Assembly: GCA_022925895.1 (NCBI GenBank)
Contig: JAKSYS010000066.1
Location: 62,001-126,000, forward strand
Reading direction: 5' to 3'
DNA: 64,000 nucleotides
Source of the DNA: Fragilaria crotonensis
Lineage: Eukaryota; Bacillariophyta; Fragilariophyceae; Fragilariales; Fragilariaceae
Below are positions 12,322 to 23,348 of this stretch, piece by piece. The number at the start of each line of letters is the position of its first letter. The stretch's first letter is position 1. Made by a program: the position numbers and the translations under genes. The notes under the pieces are model-generated. The model saw nothing but the letters and a program-made list of their open reading frames with translations, had not been told where the DNA came from and searched no databases.

Positions 12322-15300
12322 GGTTATTTTCGCCCAATAATAAGACTTACCCTCTAACGCACTTTCCTCTCCGGCAAGCTCGTTTCAAGTTCCTTTCCAA
12401 GGAAGTCACGCTCCGCGTCAAGGCAGGTCTCCTCCGGCGATCCTGCGACAGCCCCACGTCTTCCCAAGACTAGGCTGATTCATTGCTCTCTGCCAACTCG
12501 AGTACGCAGTCAGCAATCTGTTGAGTGGTTGAAGATCTGCTTTCCAAGCCAAGACTCCAATCATCATGTCGGTTCCACCATCTGAAGGCTCTACGTCCCC
12601 GACGAATCTTCCAGACGAACCTGTTGTTGGAATCCTCGACTGCTGTCGAAGGCCGCGGCAATCCAGAAGGATTCGAGATCTCCGATCCTGTCGACGTTCG
12701 CCTCACCGAGGCAATCGCTCAAGCCAGGACTCTTGCTACTGATGAAGAGTCTGTCTTGGAGTTCCCAACCCAATGACTGCCCCAGTGGAGCTCCCAGCTC
12801 CTTCAAGCTCCAAGCCTCTTGTTCCCTCATTGGGGAATCACTTTGGTGACCAAGGATGAATGGTCTGCTTGGACAGGTGGAAAGCCCAACCACACCTGGA
12901 CAGGTTTGGATGGCTCCATTGCTCTCCTAGAGCACACCTCTCCCAACCAGCTCCGCCCTGTCTATGTTTCTGCAGCCCAGAAGGGCTACAACTTCAGGAG
13001 AACTGGGCACAAGATCTCCTTCAAGCCAAGTGATGATTTGATCAGCTTCCAGAATGTTGTCTGGGATCATCTCAAGGACACTGGCATGGACTCCATTGCT
13101 TACCTCAGGGACCCAACTGACGACGCCAAGATGACTAACGTTATCAAGGCTCACGCCAGGTACACGGTCCAGTCGGCAAAGTTGTTGGCGGAAGCTCAAG
13201 TTCAACGCTACGACAAGTATGACCGACCAACGATATGGCAGCCAGGACCTATTTGCTTGCTTCACTCTCTACTGAGCTAAGCAATAAGGTGACTGAGAAG
13301 TTGGATGATTCTGACTCCTTCCCAGTTGTTTGGCTCCAGTTCCTCAAGTCCATCCAGTCCACCTCCATTGAGAGGTTTGAAGATCTCAAGGCCATCATCA
13401 AGGCCAGGCTCCCAAGTCAGTACTCTGGAGAGAACCTTGAACAATTGGCAGCTCACTTTCGCAAGGATGCAAATGAGTTGACAACTGCTGGCCAGTATGA
13501 CCACAACCTCACTCTGGCCATGCTCAAGATCTTTCTTTTGGCTGGTGGTTCTGGCAATGAGGACTTCCGCTTCCCCCCTGAGATCTGTCAAGCAGAACTT
13601 GGAGCAAGCTCTTTTTGGACATTGGATTCAAGGACAAGGAAGCTGCCAACCTTCACATGCAAGTCAACAAGCTGACCTACAAGGACATCTGCGCTCACGC
13701 AGAGGATGCCTACAGGACGCTCTTTGACAGGAAGGAGTGGCCACCTGCACGTCACACTCGCGACTCCAAGGCTCCACCAGCTGCATTCGGAAACATGGCG
13801 ACTCCAATCACCAGAGCTGAGGTACTCAACCTCATCCAGTCCAAGGCCTCCAACAATGGTGCTGGACTTGCCAAGAAAGGAGTCTGTCACAAGTGCAACA
13901 AGCCTGGACACTGGTCGCGCGAATGCCCAGAGAACAACAAGGGCAAGGGCAGGAATGGGAATGGCAATGAAAGACCAAAGGATGTCAAATCCTGGAAGTC
14001 TACTCCTCCTCCATCTGGAGCACCCCAAGTCAAGCAAGCCAATGGAAAGGCTTTCAACTGGTGCGCAAGCTGCAAGCGTTGGACTACTACCCACGCAACG
14101 GCAACGCACACTGGCGTCAAGAAGAGCTCTGAGGGCCCTCAAGGTGTTGGTTCTGCAATCAACAATGTCTCCCTTGCCTTCGATCCCTCGGTGTGGACCA
14201 CGGAAATTGAGGTCGTCCCAAGTGTGACTGACGCGCTCTTTATCCTGCGCACCATGGTGACCCGGATCCTTCCCGTACTCGTCCTACTGCTCACCTACGT
14301 GATGGCAATATTTTCAGTCCCGTTTGCAAAAACTATGTGGACCTCCACGCTGGAAATTATTCAACTCGCCATGGCGCATTTTAACGCCGTCGATTGGAGC
14401 CAAGTCATGGCAATCCTTCGAGCGCATGTCATGGTCGTTCGCCCGCACGTCTCGCAATTTTGGAGGCTCACCAGGAGGCGCTCATTGCTCCATTGCTTTG
14501 GGCCTTACTGGCCATGGTCGTACTGTTCTGGCTTCCTAAGCCCAGCTCAACATCGCCTGAGCCTGATCCTAAGGAGCTACCTTCTCGCCGCCATCGTCGT
14601 GCTCTCAAGCAACACAATCGCAAGGTCACACGACGCGCGAATGTTCCCAAGCCGGAAGTATTCGCTCCCATGGACTGCATCGCAGGTACCCCATTAACTT
14701 GCGATCCATGGGACGCTACATTCGGAGGAATGCACCAACGTTGGTTGAACAACAGCAGCAAGTGCAGTTGAACGACCTTCACTCCAAGGTTGCAACTCTC
14801 CTTCAGCGTGTCGACTCGCTCAAGCGCTCCATTCCGCGATCAACTCACTGGACCTGCCGCCACTGCAACGATACAATCGTCCATGGGCCAACTGAACCTT
14901 GCCCCAAGCTCCGTAACACATCCCGCTCGCCATCGGATTTGTCGACGCAAGAGGAAGGGCCAAGGATCAACCACTGCGATGTCAACGACGCCTACCTCGA
15001 CGCTCCGCTTCGCCAGCAGCGACGCCGCGCTCGCAGGCTTCCCAAGTCCAACGGCGTCTATCGCCCCGTCTCTCCCATTGGCTTCCAAGGCCTAGGGAAC
15101 CATCAGTGGACCTCCAAGCAACTTCAAGCTGCTCGCAAGATGGCAATGCAAGTGAACATGGCTAAGTTTCCAAATGGCAACTATTCCACAATCCTTCGCA
15201 TGGCTCTCCAGTCAACCGACCGCTTCCGCGAATCCCTTCCCAAGGCTTCAACGTTTCCTGTCATTTGGGACTCTGGTGCAAGCATCTCTATCACTCCTGA

Positions 15301-18300
15301 CCGCAAGGACTTTGTTGGACCCATCAACACCCCTGGCCCTATCACTCAACTGCAGGGCATTGCAAAGGGACTCAGGATTGAAGGCCAAGGTCATGTGCTG
15401 TGGGCAATGCAAGATACTCTGGGCAACCTAAGGATGCTCAAGGTCCCAGCCTACTTGGTGTCTTGCATCAAGGTCAGGCTCCTATCCACCACAAGCTTGC
15501 TCCAAGCTTACCCTGGAGAGACCATCACCATTGAAGCTCATCAACTGACCTTGAGTGGCACCTCTGATGAAGCCAGAGGGCAACTCATTGCAAGAGTCAA
15601 CCCTGACAACAACTTGCCTACCTCTGATGCACACCGCAGCTCAGATACTCCCAAGGCAGTTGCAGCTCTCAACATTACTCTCAACACTGTTCATGAGAGC
15701 AACCTCAACTTGACTGAAGCTGAGAAGGAGTTATTAAGGTGGCACCACCGCCTTGGACACCTTTCCTTTCGCAAGATCCAATTCATCATGCGAACTGGAG
15801 TCCTGAGTCGGAGTGAGTCGCATCGATCACTCCATACTGCTGCTTGCCGAATTGTCAACCCTCCCAAGTGTGCCGCATGCCAATATGGGAAGCAACATCA
15901 GCGACCAGCTCCTGCCAAGATCACAACTGTTATCAAGGATCGAGCTGGAGTTCTCAAGGCAGACAACTTGCTCCCTGGACAACAAGTCTCCATTGATCAC
16001 TTCATTTGTGGAACAAAGGGAAGGCTCTTCTCTTCAGCTGGAAGGAGCTTGAACTCAGACATGTTTGCTGGTGGCTGCCTCTTCATTGATCATGCTTCCA
16101 ACTTTGTGCATGTTGAGTTTCAGAAGCATCTGAACACTCATGAGACTCTGAAGGCCAAGCAGAACTTTGAGTTGATGGCAAGGGACAGTGGAGTCATTCC
16201 ACAATCCTATCTCTCTGACAATGGTGGAAGCTTCACCTCAGCTAAGTTCACTGAGCACCTTGGAACTCTGAAGCAAGTTGTCAAGTTTGCTGGAGTTGGA
16301 GCTCACCATCACAATGGCCATGCTGAGAGGGCAATCCAAACGATCATGTCGATTGCTCGGACAATGATGCTCCATTCAGCGGTACATTGGCCAGATGTGG
16401 CTGATGCAACACTTTGGCCAATGGCAGTCTCCCATGCTATCTTCCTTCACAACCATGTTCCTGATTTGGCAACAGGTCTCTGTCCAAGTGATGTCTTCAC
16501 CAAGTCCAGATGGGAGCAAAGGAAGTATCATGATCTGCATGTGTGGGGATGCCCTGTGTATGCTCTTGAGAAGACCATTGCAGATGGAAAGAAGCTGCCT
16601 CGCTGGAAGCCTCGGTCCATCCGCTGTGTCAACATGGGGCTCTCCAAGAAACATGCAAGCACAGTCCCCTTGGTTTTGAATCCAGAGACAGGGTACATCA
16701 CTCCCCAATATCACATTGTGTTTGATGATTGGTTTGCAACAGTGGCTACCAATGTGGATGCCCTCCCGGATTTTAATACAACGCGTTGGGCCCGTTTGTT
16801 TGGCGACTCAAGATATCAGTTCCCATTCGATGACGACGACAACAATGATACAGAGGAAGCGCGAATGGACTCCCAAGCTACAGAAGCCATCAATGAGAAC
16901 CAAACAAGAGTTGCTGCCTCCATGGATGAAGCTGTTGCAATTGAACAACTCCCAGTTCCTCCCTTGGCTGAGGCTCCACCCAGGACACCAACTGTTCCAC
17001 AGCCATTGCCAAGCTCTCCATTGCTCACCCAAGGCCTCCAACTCCCATGATGTCTCAAACGAGGGAGCAGTCTATCGATCCTCGGTCTCTCCAGTCTCCT
17101 CCAACGCCAGACATCAGAACTTCACCTCTGCAACGCCGTCCACACTCCAGCTCACAAGCCAAGGAAGAGACGCCACGCAAGGTCCCAGCTACCCCGATCT
17201 CCCCAGTTCATCAGCCAATCTTCTCCCCAGTTCGGGAGCAGACCCCAATGTCTGAAACGAGGGAGAGTCCTGTTCCAGACAATGCATTCGCCCTTGACTC
17301 ACCACGTGACGAGCAACCAGTCAAGTCGCCTCCGCCACCAACGTCTCCGCGCCGGTCCAACCGCATTCGCGCAGCACCACAACGCCTTGGATACGATAAC
17401 ACTCAAGGCCATGGATACTTTGCTTCTCCAAGTGCTTGGATCTTTGAGGAAAATGGAATCATCCTTTCCCCAACTGCCTTCAAGGCAGCTGCATCTGATC
17501 CTGACACTCTGAGCTTTGACCAAGCTATGGCTGACATTGAGCATGTGACCAAGTGGATGGAGGCAGCTGCTAAGGAAGTGGCAAGCCTTGAGAAGAATGG
17601 GACTTGGAAGGAAGTCAGTATCCTTGAAGCCAAGACCAAGATTCTCCCAGGGACTTGGGTATTTCGGCGCAAGCGATCCCCAGATGGAGAAGTCACCAAG
17701 TACAAAGCGCGCTACTGTGTTCGAGGCGACCTTGAAGAAGGAGAACCTGAAACCTATGCCCCAGTTGTTGCTTGGAGTTCAGTTCGATTGTTCCTTGTCT
17801 TGTCCCTAACATTGGGATGGCAAACTTGCTCCATTGACTTCAGCAGTGCCTTTGTCCAAGCCAACCTAACTGACCCAGTCTGGATCCACATGCCAAGAGG
17901 CTTCAAGTCTGATCAGCCAAGTGACCAAAGGACCTGCCTACGACTTGTTAAGAGCCTCTACGGTCTCTCGGTTGCTCCCGCCTTTGGTATCAACACATTC
18001 GTGAAGCACTCCTCCTCCAAGGATTGAAGCAGAGTGCCACAGACTCATGCCTCTTGTACAACAAGACCATCATGATTGTTCTCTATGTTGATGATCTTGG
18101 GATTGCCTACTCCAACAAGAAGGATCTTGACAAACTGTTCCAGGATCTTACTGATTTGGGTTTGGAGTTCACTCGTGAAGGCACATTCACTGATTTTCTT
18201 GGAATCAAGTTTGTCAAGGATGAAGTCTCCAACACTGTCACCCTAACACAAAAGGGTTTGATTCAGAAGATCATAAAGGCAACAGGACTTCAAGACTGCA

Positions 18301-19223
18301 ACCCCAACCACACTCCTGCTATGCAAGCATGCCTTGGGATTGACCCTGATGGAGAACCCATGGATGAGTTCTGGAACTACCGCTCTATTGTTGGAATGCT
18401 CTTGTACTTGTCAACAAACACAAGGCCAGACATCACATTTGCAGTAAGTCAAGTTGCCAGGTTCAATCATTCTCCCAAGAAGAGCCATGCCATGGCAATC
18501 AAAACAATTGTCCGCTACTTGCACCGCACTGCTGACAAAGGAACTATTGTGACTCCCACTGGAGACCTCTCTCTTGATTGTTATGTTGATGCTGACTTTG
18601 CTGGCCTCCATGGTCGTGACCCTGATCATTCTGACACCAGCGCCAAGTCCCGCACCGGCTACATCATCACCCTTGGAGGTTGTCCAATTCTCTGGAAGTC
18701 TCAACTGCAAACAGAGATCTCCCTGTCTACATTGGAATCTGAGTACTCTGCTCTCAGTGCAAGCATGAGGACTCTGTTGCCACTTCGTGATCTTCTTGGA
18801 GAAATCTGCAAGGAATTGACTCTGCCACCTGACTTCAAGTCTACCATTCGCTGCCGAGTCTTCGAAGACAACAATGGTGCTCTGCTTCTTGCTACCAAGC
18901 AACGCATTACTAATCGCACCAAGTACTTCCTGGTCAAGTGGCACTTCTTCTGGCACCACGTCCGCAACGGAGATGTCGAAGTGCTCAAGATTGCAACCAC
19001 TGACCAGTTGGCTGACTACCTTACCAAGGGCCTCAATCGAGAAGTTTTCGAACGCATTCGAAAGCTTGCTCAAGGTTGGTGACACGCGGCACCGCCGCAC
19101 TTGTGTTGGGTGGATTTAAGAGTGTTCCCTCTTATCCTGCAAGCCCATATGTTTATTGTTCATGTCCTACATTTTCACCACACCATCACTAATCTATTTC
19201 TTGTTTCATTGAATGAGAGGGAG

Positions 19224-19808
19224 AGTCAAGGTACAGCAGCTGACAGCTGTTATTGTGCCGTTATTGACGTTGAAATTTCGTCCCCGCCAGCTGAGTCCCA
19301 TCCGGCTTTGGATACGAAGATTCTCACGCCAACTGTATACGGCGAATCGCCAGTACGAAAACTACAGTTGTCCCGGACTGCTTTCCGCCCTCATAACCTC
19401 CTTTTCTACAACACCAATTTGTCCACATTAACCCAGTGCAATTCAACTGCAATTTCCCTTCATGTGCCAACTAATTTCCAACATGTGTCCTCATCATGTT
19501 GGCTAAGTCTGGCCATGTTGCAACAGTTGTTGCGACTGTCAATTCGCCGTGACGGCGGAGTTGGAGCTGACATTTCAATGCCCTTATCAGTGGGATGAAG
19601 GCTTTGAATGTTCACTCCCACAACCCTCTAACTTCGCGAAAGTAGATCGGCAAGATTCAATCGGACCTGGATTGAATTGGTTCCTTCAAAGTGAAACCTA
19701 GAAATAAGCTCATAAGTTAAACAACTCTAGAATTAAAACTCTACGTTTGACCGAACCCGGATTTCTACGAACTAGTACGCAGCCTTGATCACGCCGTGTA
19801 CTTCGACT
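19224..19808 (+). repeat. 3' LTR of element 2
   Basis: 585 bp. It follows a purine tract (GAATGAGAGGGAG) and ends GACT, directly before the ATCAG duplication. Confidence 0.9.
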
Positions 19809-19813
19809 ATCAG
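19809..19813. repeat. Right target-site duplication of element 2 (ATCAG)
   Basis: Copy of 11,730-11,734 directly after the 3' LTR. It fixes the LTR boundary at GACT. Confidence 0.85.
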
Positions 19814-20088
19814 TGTTGTACTGTAGTATGTCAGTTGTATGTCGTATGACAGTATGGTATCGAGTACGGTGTACTAGCACAAAGTGAGTTACGTACTCCA
19901 GTATCCTTTTTTTTCAGACTCTGTCTCGTCTTCAGGATTCTGGGAACCACCGTTACTTGGCTCGCAAGTCGCAATAACTAATGAACCGATCAACACCCTG
20001 TGAACAAACGAAGTGCCACAAGAAGGCACAACATTGAATCATCGGTCCGTGGAAACTTCGACATCACGAACGCATTCAATCGTCAAAC

Positions 20089-21015
20089 ATGCCAATGAAA
20101 GGTCGCCGCAATGTTACCGTTGCTCCAAATCCCTCATGGCGGCGGATAACAATGCTGCTTTCAATCATGTTGGTGCAGGCTCATTCTTGGACCGCAGTGC
20201 CCACAGTGCGAAAGCAAACTATTCTACAGGAACAACGAACCCTGTCACAGCTATTACACGTTGCTCCACCGCAGCAACAACAGCAGCTGCTGCAGCAACG
20301 ATCTTTATTCGCCCTACAGGCCTCGAGTTGCAATGATGCATCGTCGAAATTCGATTCACAACAAGATGAACAACAACAACAGCGTCAAGAATTTACAATC
20401 CGTAATTGCAAATACGCTGATTTGAAGGCAGTCTCGGACATTATTGTAGATTCCTTTTACACGGACAACATGAAGTCATCACCGTTTGCGGCAGTTTTGA
20501 AGCTGGGAGAGCTCAATCGTTTGCAACAAAACTTTCCATACAACGATTCGGAACGTCATGTTATGCTGGTCGCGACAACCACAGATTCCAGCCAAGACAG
20601 TGCCAAGCCTTCCGGTAGCAACGGTGGTAAAATTGTTGGATTTGTCGATGTTGATGCCCGTCCGGCAACGCGACGGATAGACCCTCCCCGACCGTATCTT
20701 AGCGATTTGGCGGTTCATCCAGATTATCGACGAAATGGCATCGCCACGATACTGATCCAGACCTGTGAAGCATTGGTGCACAGCGGAAGAGTCCGGGTGT
20801 CGGCTGCAACAACGTCGGTAGAGGACAACAGCTCTTCATCGAAGGCAGACCACCCTACAGGTAGTCTGAAGAGAGAAATGTTCATTCGCGTTGAACGAGA
20901 GAATGCAGCAGCTATCCAAATGTATGAAAAGTTCGACTATCACGCTATATCGCATTCCGTATTTGGAGTGGAAGACACGACTGTATTGTTGCACAAAGAC
21001 TTTCCTCATGCTTGA
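20089..21015 (+). CDS. GNAT-family N-acetyltransferase, probably plastid-targeted
   Basis: 308-residue open frame. The acetyltransferase domain covers about residues 100-305. Motif A (LSDLAVHPDYRRNGIATIL, about residues 204-222) carries the R-x-x-G-x-A acetyl-CoA pyrophosphate loop. The C-terminal half has the usual N-A-A-A-I-x-M-Y-E-K-F motif B. Acceptor substrate is unknown. The N-terminal 100 residues are low in homology and rich in Gln. An in-frame ATG at 20,152 gives a short hydrophobic segment (MLLSIMLVQAHS) followed by W-T-A-V-P, which fits the diatom plastid import site with an aromatic residue at +1. That start seems at least as likely as 20,089. The gene converges on the hydrolase gene to the right, with 80 bp between stop codons. 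Confidence 0.85.
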   Translation: MPMKGRRNVTVAPNPSWRRITMLLSIMLVQAHSWTAVPTVRKQTILQEQRTLSQLLHVAPPQQQQQLLQQRSLFALQASSCNDASSKFDSQQDEQQQQRQEFTIRNCKYADLKAVSDIIVDSFYTDNMKSSPFAAVLKLGELNRLQQNFPYNDSERHVMLVATTTDSSQDSAKPSGSNGGKIVGFVDVDARPATRRIDPPRPYLSDLAVHPDYRRNGIATILIQTCEALVHSGRVRVSAATTSVEDNSSSSKADHPTGSLKREMFIRVERENAAAIQMYEKFDYHAISHSVFGVEDTTVLLHKDFPHA

Positions 21016-21095
21016 GTGAACGGTATCTTCCACGACCTGGACTTCGCTATTCTACAACCTGCCTACTCAGCACACCCTTGACACTAATCCACTTC

Positions 21096-22207
21096 CTACA
21101 CCTTTGAACGTCTGTTTGGAAACGCCGCAAACTCCTGAATCGCCTGTCCCACTTGCACTGGATCTTCCCACGGCAGCACATTGCAACAATTAGGCAATTG
21201 CGCCCATGTACAGTCCTGCATGGCGTCCACATACCCTTGTCGATCCCGTTTGTCTTCACGACCAGATAAAATCAATGTCGGTTGAGTCAACGTGGTGAGT
21301 TCCTCGTCAAACGATCGATGCTGGCAGAAACCAGCATTGAAGGCAGCAACAGGATTTCTTACTAGTGCTGCTGGTTTTCCTTCAGCCGATTGGGTACCCG
21401 CCATGGCTTGTTGTACCCATTCATCATCGCAAGGATTCGCGAATAAAAGGCATTGCTAAAGAATCGAACTGCCCATTGCTGTTCGAGAATCCAGAACGCA
21501 GGATTGGCTGTTAGAGGATCCGTGAGGAAACGAAAGTTGCGTTCCAATCCGGACTCGGGCACAGCCGTGGTCATTTCTTGGTAGGTTGGCGGTGAACAAA
21601 GGACGAGATTTGTCACAATGTTGGGGTGTCGTGCGGCCAGCAAGACACCGACTGGTGCTAGTCCACCTTGCGCAACAACTATGCATTTTCCTGATGTTGG
21701 CAATAAGGGTTCAATCCCCTGAACCCATCCCAATGGAAATGAAAGAGGCTGCAGTGATGGATCCCAGGCATCACCGCCATTGGATATACCACATCCAATT
21801 AAATCAGGAGCAATAATATCGAACGATTGATCATCGTCATTCTGCCATGTGTCTATGAGTTTCCTCCAAAACCAAGAATTTATACCTATGCCAACCGGAT
21901 GAATGAGGATGACTGTTGCTTTCGTTGTTGGCTCCCGTTTTTGTAGTGATAGTATTGAGGACTTCCAACCTTTATCGGTCTTATTTCTTCGATTCGGTAA
22001 CACCTTGTGACGATACGTCAGATTCCAATCACGGAACGAATAGGATTCGATCTTCGTTTGATCTTCCTCAACGCTTAATGAAGTTTTCGCATTGACGTGC
22101 GATTGGAATCTCTGCTCGCGAAGACTACGCCGAGTGTGGAAAGGGGTAAAGCCATTCCCGTGCAGGACTAGGAGAGCCAATAGCAGTGGCACCATTAGTT
22201 GCTCCAT
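21096..22207 (-). CDS. Alpha/beta-hydrolase-fold protein, plastid-type signal, one frame change
   Basis: The first 281 codons encode a signal-like N-terminus (MVPLLLALLVLHGNG then F-T-P-F, an ASAFAP-like site) and an alpha/beta-hydrolase core with the oxyanion segment HPVGIG, the strand IIAPDLIGCG and the elbow VAQGGLAPVG. The rest (RNPVAAFNAGFCQ..., LILSGREDK, then a C-terminal helix) lies in another frame that overlaps the first. Family alignment from memory puts the switch near 21,440-21,460, beside a short A run, where LLFANPCDDEW would continue the cap domain. No splice signals fit, so this is a 1-base indel, real or from assembly. The nucleophile position is Gly rather than Ser (A-Q-G-G-L instead of G-x-S-x-G). 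Some cyanobacterial and plastid relatives share this by my recollection, so classical esterase activity is doubtful. Confidence 0.75.
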
Positions 22208-22545
22208 TTATACGCCTATCACAGCTTGTTTTGGATCGCAGAACTCAAGTTCTTCGCAAAATGAGATACATCAAACATCAACGATGACAGGCGGGTGTGA
22301 GAGTGAATGAGATCTTTCAGGAACACTGCGGGTCGCGTTACAGTCGACTGCGTACTGGAGCATGAATATCATTTAACTGATACTGGCGTACTGTACTATA
22401 CTAAAAAAGGATCTATTCCTGTTCAAAGCAGTACTATGTACTCCGAGTGCTGCGGTAGTGGTACTCCAGTATTTTGGAACTTGATTATCTGATTGTGGCT
22501 TTTTGTGGAGATTCCACTGTACTGAAGTACTAGTACTCGATCACT
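22208..22545. other. Divergent intergenic region rich in GTAC motifs
   Basis: No gene seen. The region separates the minus-strand hydrolase gene from the plus-strand small plastid protein and probably holds both promoters. It contains several GTACTGTAC / GTACTCC.AGTA motifs (about 22,385-22,530) of the kind found in other spacers of the window. Confidence 0.5.
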
Positions 22546-22761
22546 GTGAACATCGCACATCAGCACATCAACGAAGATCTTCAACTTGTATCACCCCCCG
22601 ATCGAATTCATCCTTTCGCCTCTGTATGCCGTACAGCATATTCCTCCAGATCCTCGGGCAGCCACACACAACACCCGTCACTCCTCGTATCCTACAGGCT
22701 ATTGCCGATTCGCCAACTCTGCGATCCCTGCTTCCCCGTCACCGCAAGAACAAAAACAGCA

Positions 22762-23061
22762 ATGTTGAAGCTCCTTGTACTGCTTACGACTCTTTCCTTG
22801 GGCTCCGCTTTTGTGATTGCTCCCTTGGCATCGTCCGTCATCTTTCAACAACATGAACAACTATTACTGCCTTCGTCGTCTTCGTTCCACATGGCCGTCT
22901 CCACTGTGGATCCAACGGCATTTCTAAGTGATTTGTTGGGATCCTTTATCAATTCACCTGCCATTTTGGCCATTCCCATAGGAGCTGCCCTCTTGGTCGC
23001 CTTCTTGATTGCATTTCTCATTCAAGCGTATGCCAGTCCCCAAGTTGACGATGATGAATAA
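22762..23061 (+). CDS. Small single-span protein with classic diatom plastid signal
   Basis: 99 residues from the ATG at 22,762, which has a good context (AACAGCA before ATG). An in-frame ATG at 22,546 would add 72 residues with no signal character, so the downstream start is preferred. Residues 1-16 form a signal peptide ending G-S-A | F-V-I-A-P, a near-perfect ASAFAP site, followed by a short Ser-rich transit peptide. The mature part has one strong hydrophobic helix (about residues 67-90, PAILAIPIGAALLVAFLIAF) and ends in an acidic tail, VDDDE. Size and topology resemble small thylakoid subunits (PsbX/PsbY/PetM class), but I cannot assign it to one. Function unknown; thylakoid or plastid-envelope location is inferred. 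Confidence 0.75.
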   Translation: MLKLLVLLTTLSLGSAFVIAPLASSVIFQQHEQLLLPSSSSFHMAVSTVDPTAFLSDLLGSFINSPAILAIPIGAALLVAFLIAFLIQAYASPQVDDDE

Positions 23062-23348
23062 CGCTCTCATATGCGCATGAATGAAATGCCGGGATGATAT
23101 GAACAGGGAAAATCCCAGAAGATGAGTAGTTAATGAGGAACGTTCGGATCTCTGTTGATGGTTTATTGATGATGGATATTGGATGAGAGTACCATCTGTT
23201 CGAGATACGCCAAGCGAGGAATACCCCCTGCAAGGATTCAGAGTAAAATTCAAATAGCAAAACGTTTGACGATCAAAGTTCACTCAGGCAATGTCTATTA
23301 TCTACCCACAATCGTTTGTATCTTCCTTTCTTCTTCTAGCATTTTATC

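Larger units (their letters stand above)
11735..19808 (+). mobile_element. Ty1/copia LTR retrotransposon (element 2), near complete
   Basis: Both LTRs and the 5-bp target duplication are present (8.07 kb). Gag spans about 12,560-13,950 with the CCHC knuckle CHKCNKPGHWSREC at about 13,884-13,926. Protease (WDSGASISITPD) is near 15,270, the pre-integrase motif (HHRLGHLSF) near 15,745, and the integrase core at about 15,990-16,340 with LSDNGGSF and HHNGHAERAIQT. Reverse transcriptase is at about 17,640-18,130 with LYVDDLGIAYS. RNase H is at about 18,580-19,080 with DADFAG and STLESEYSAL. The coding part is nearly whole, with about five breaks. LTRs of about 99% identity indicate a young insertion. 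It lies 66 bp beyond element 1. Confidence 0.93.
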
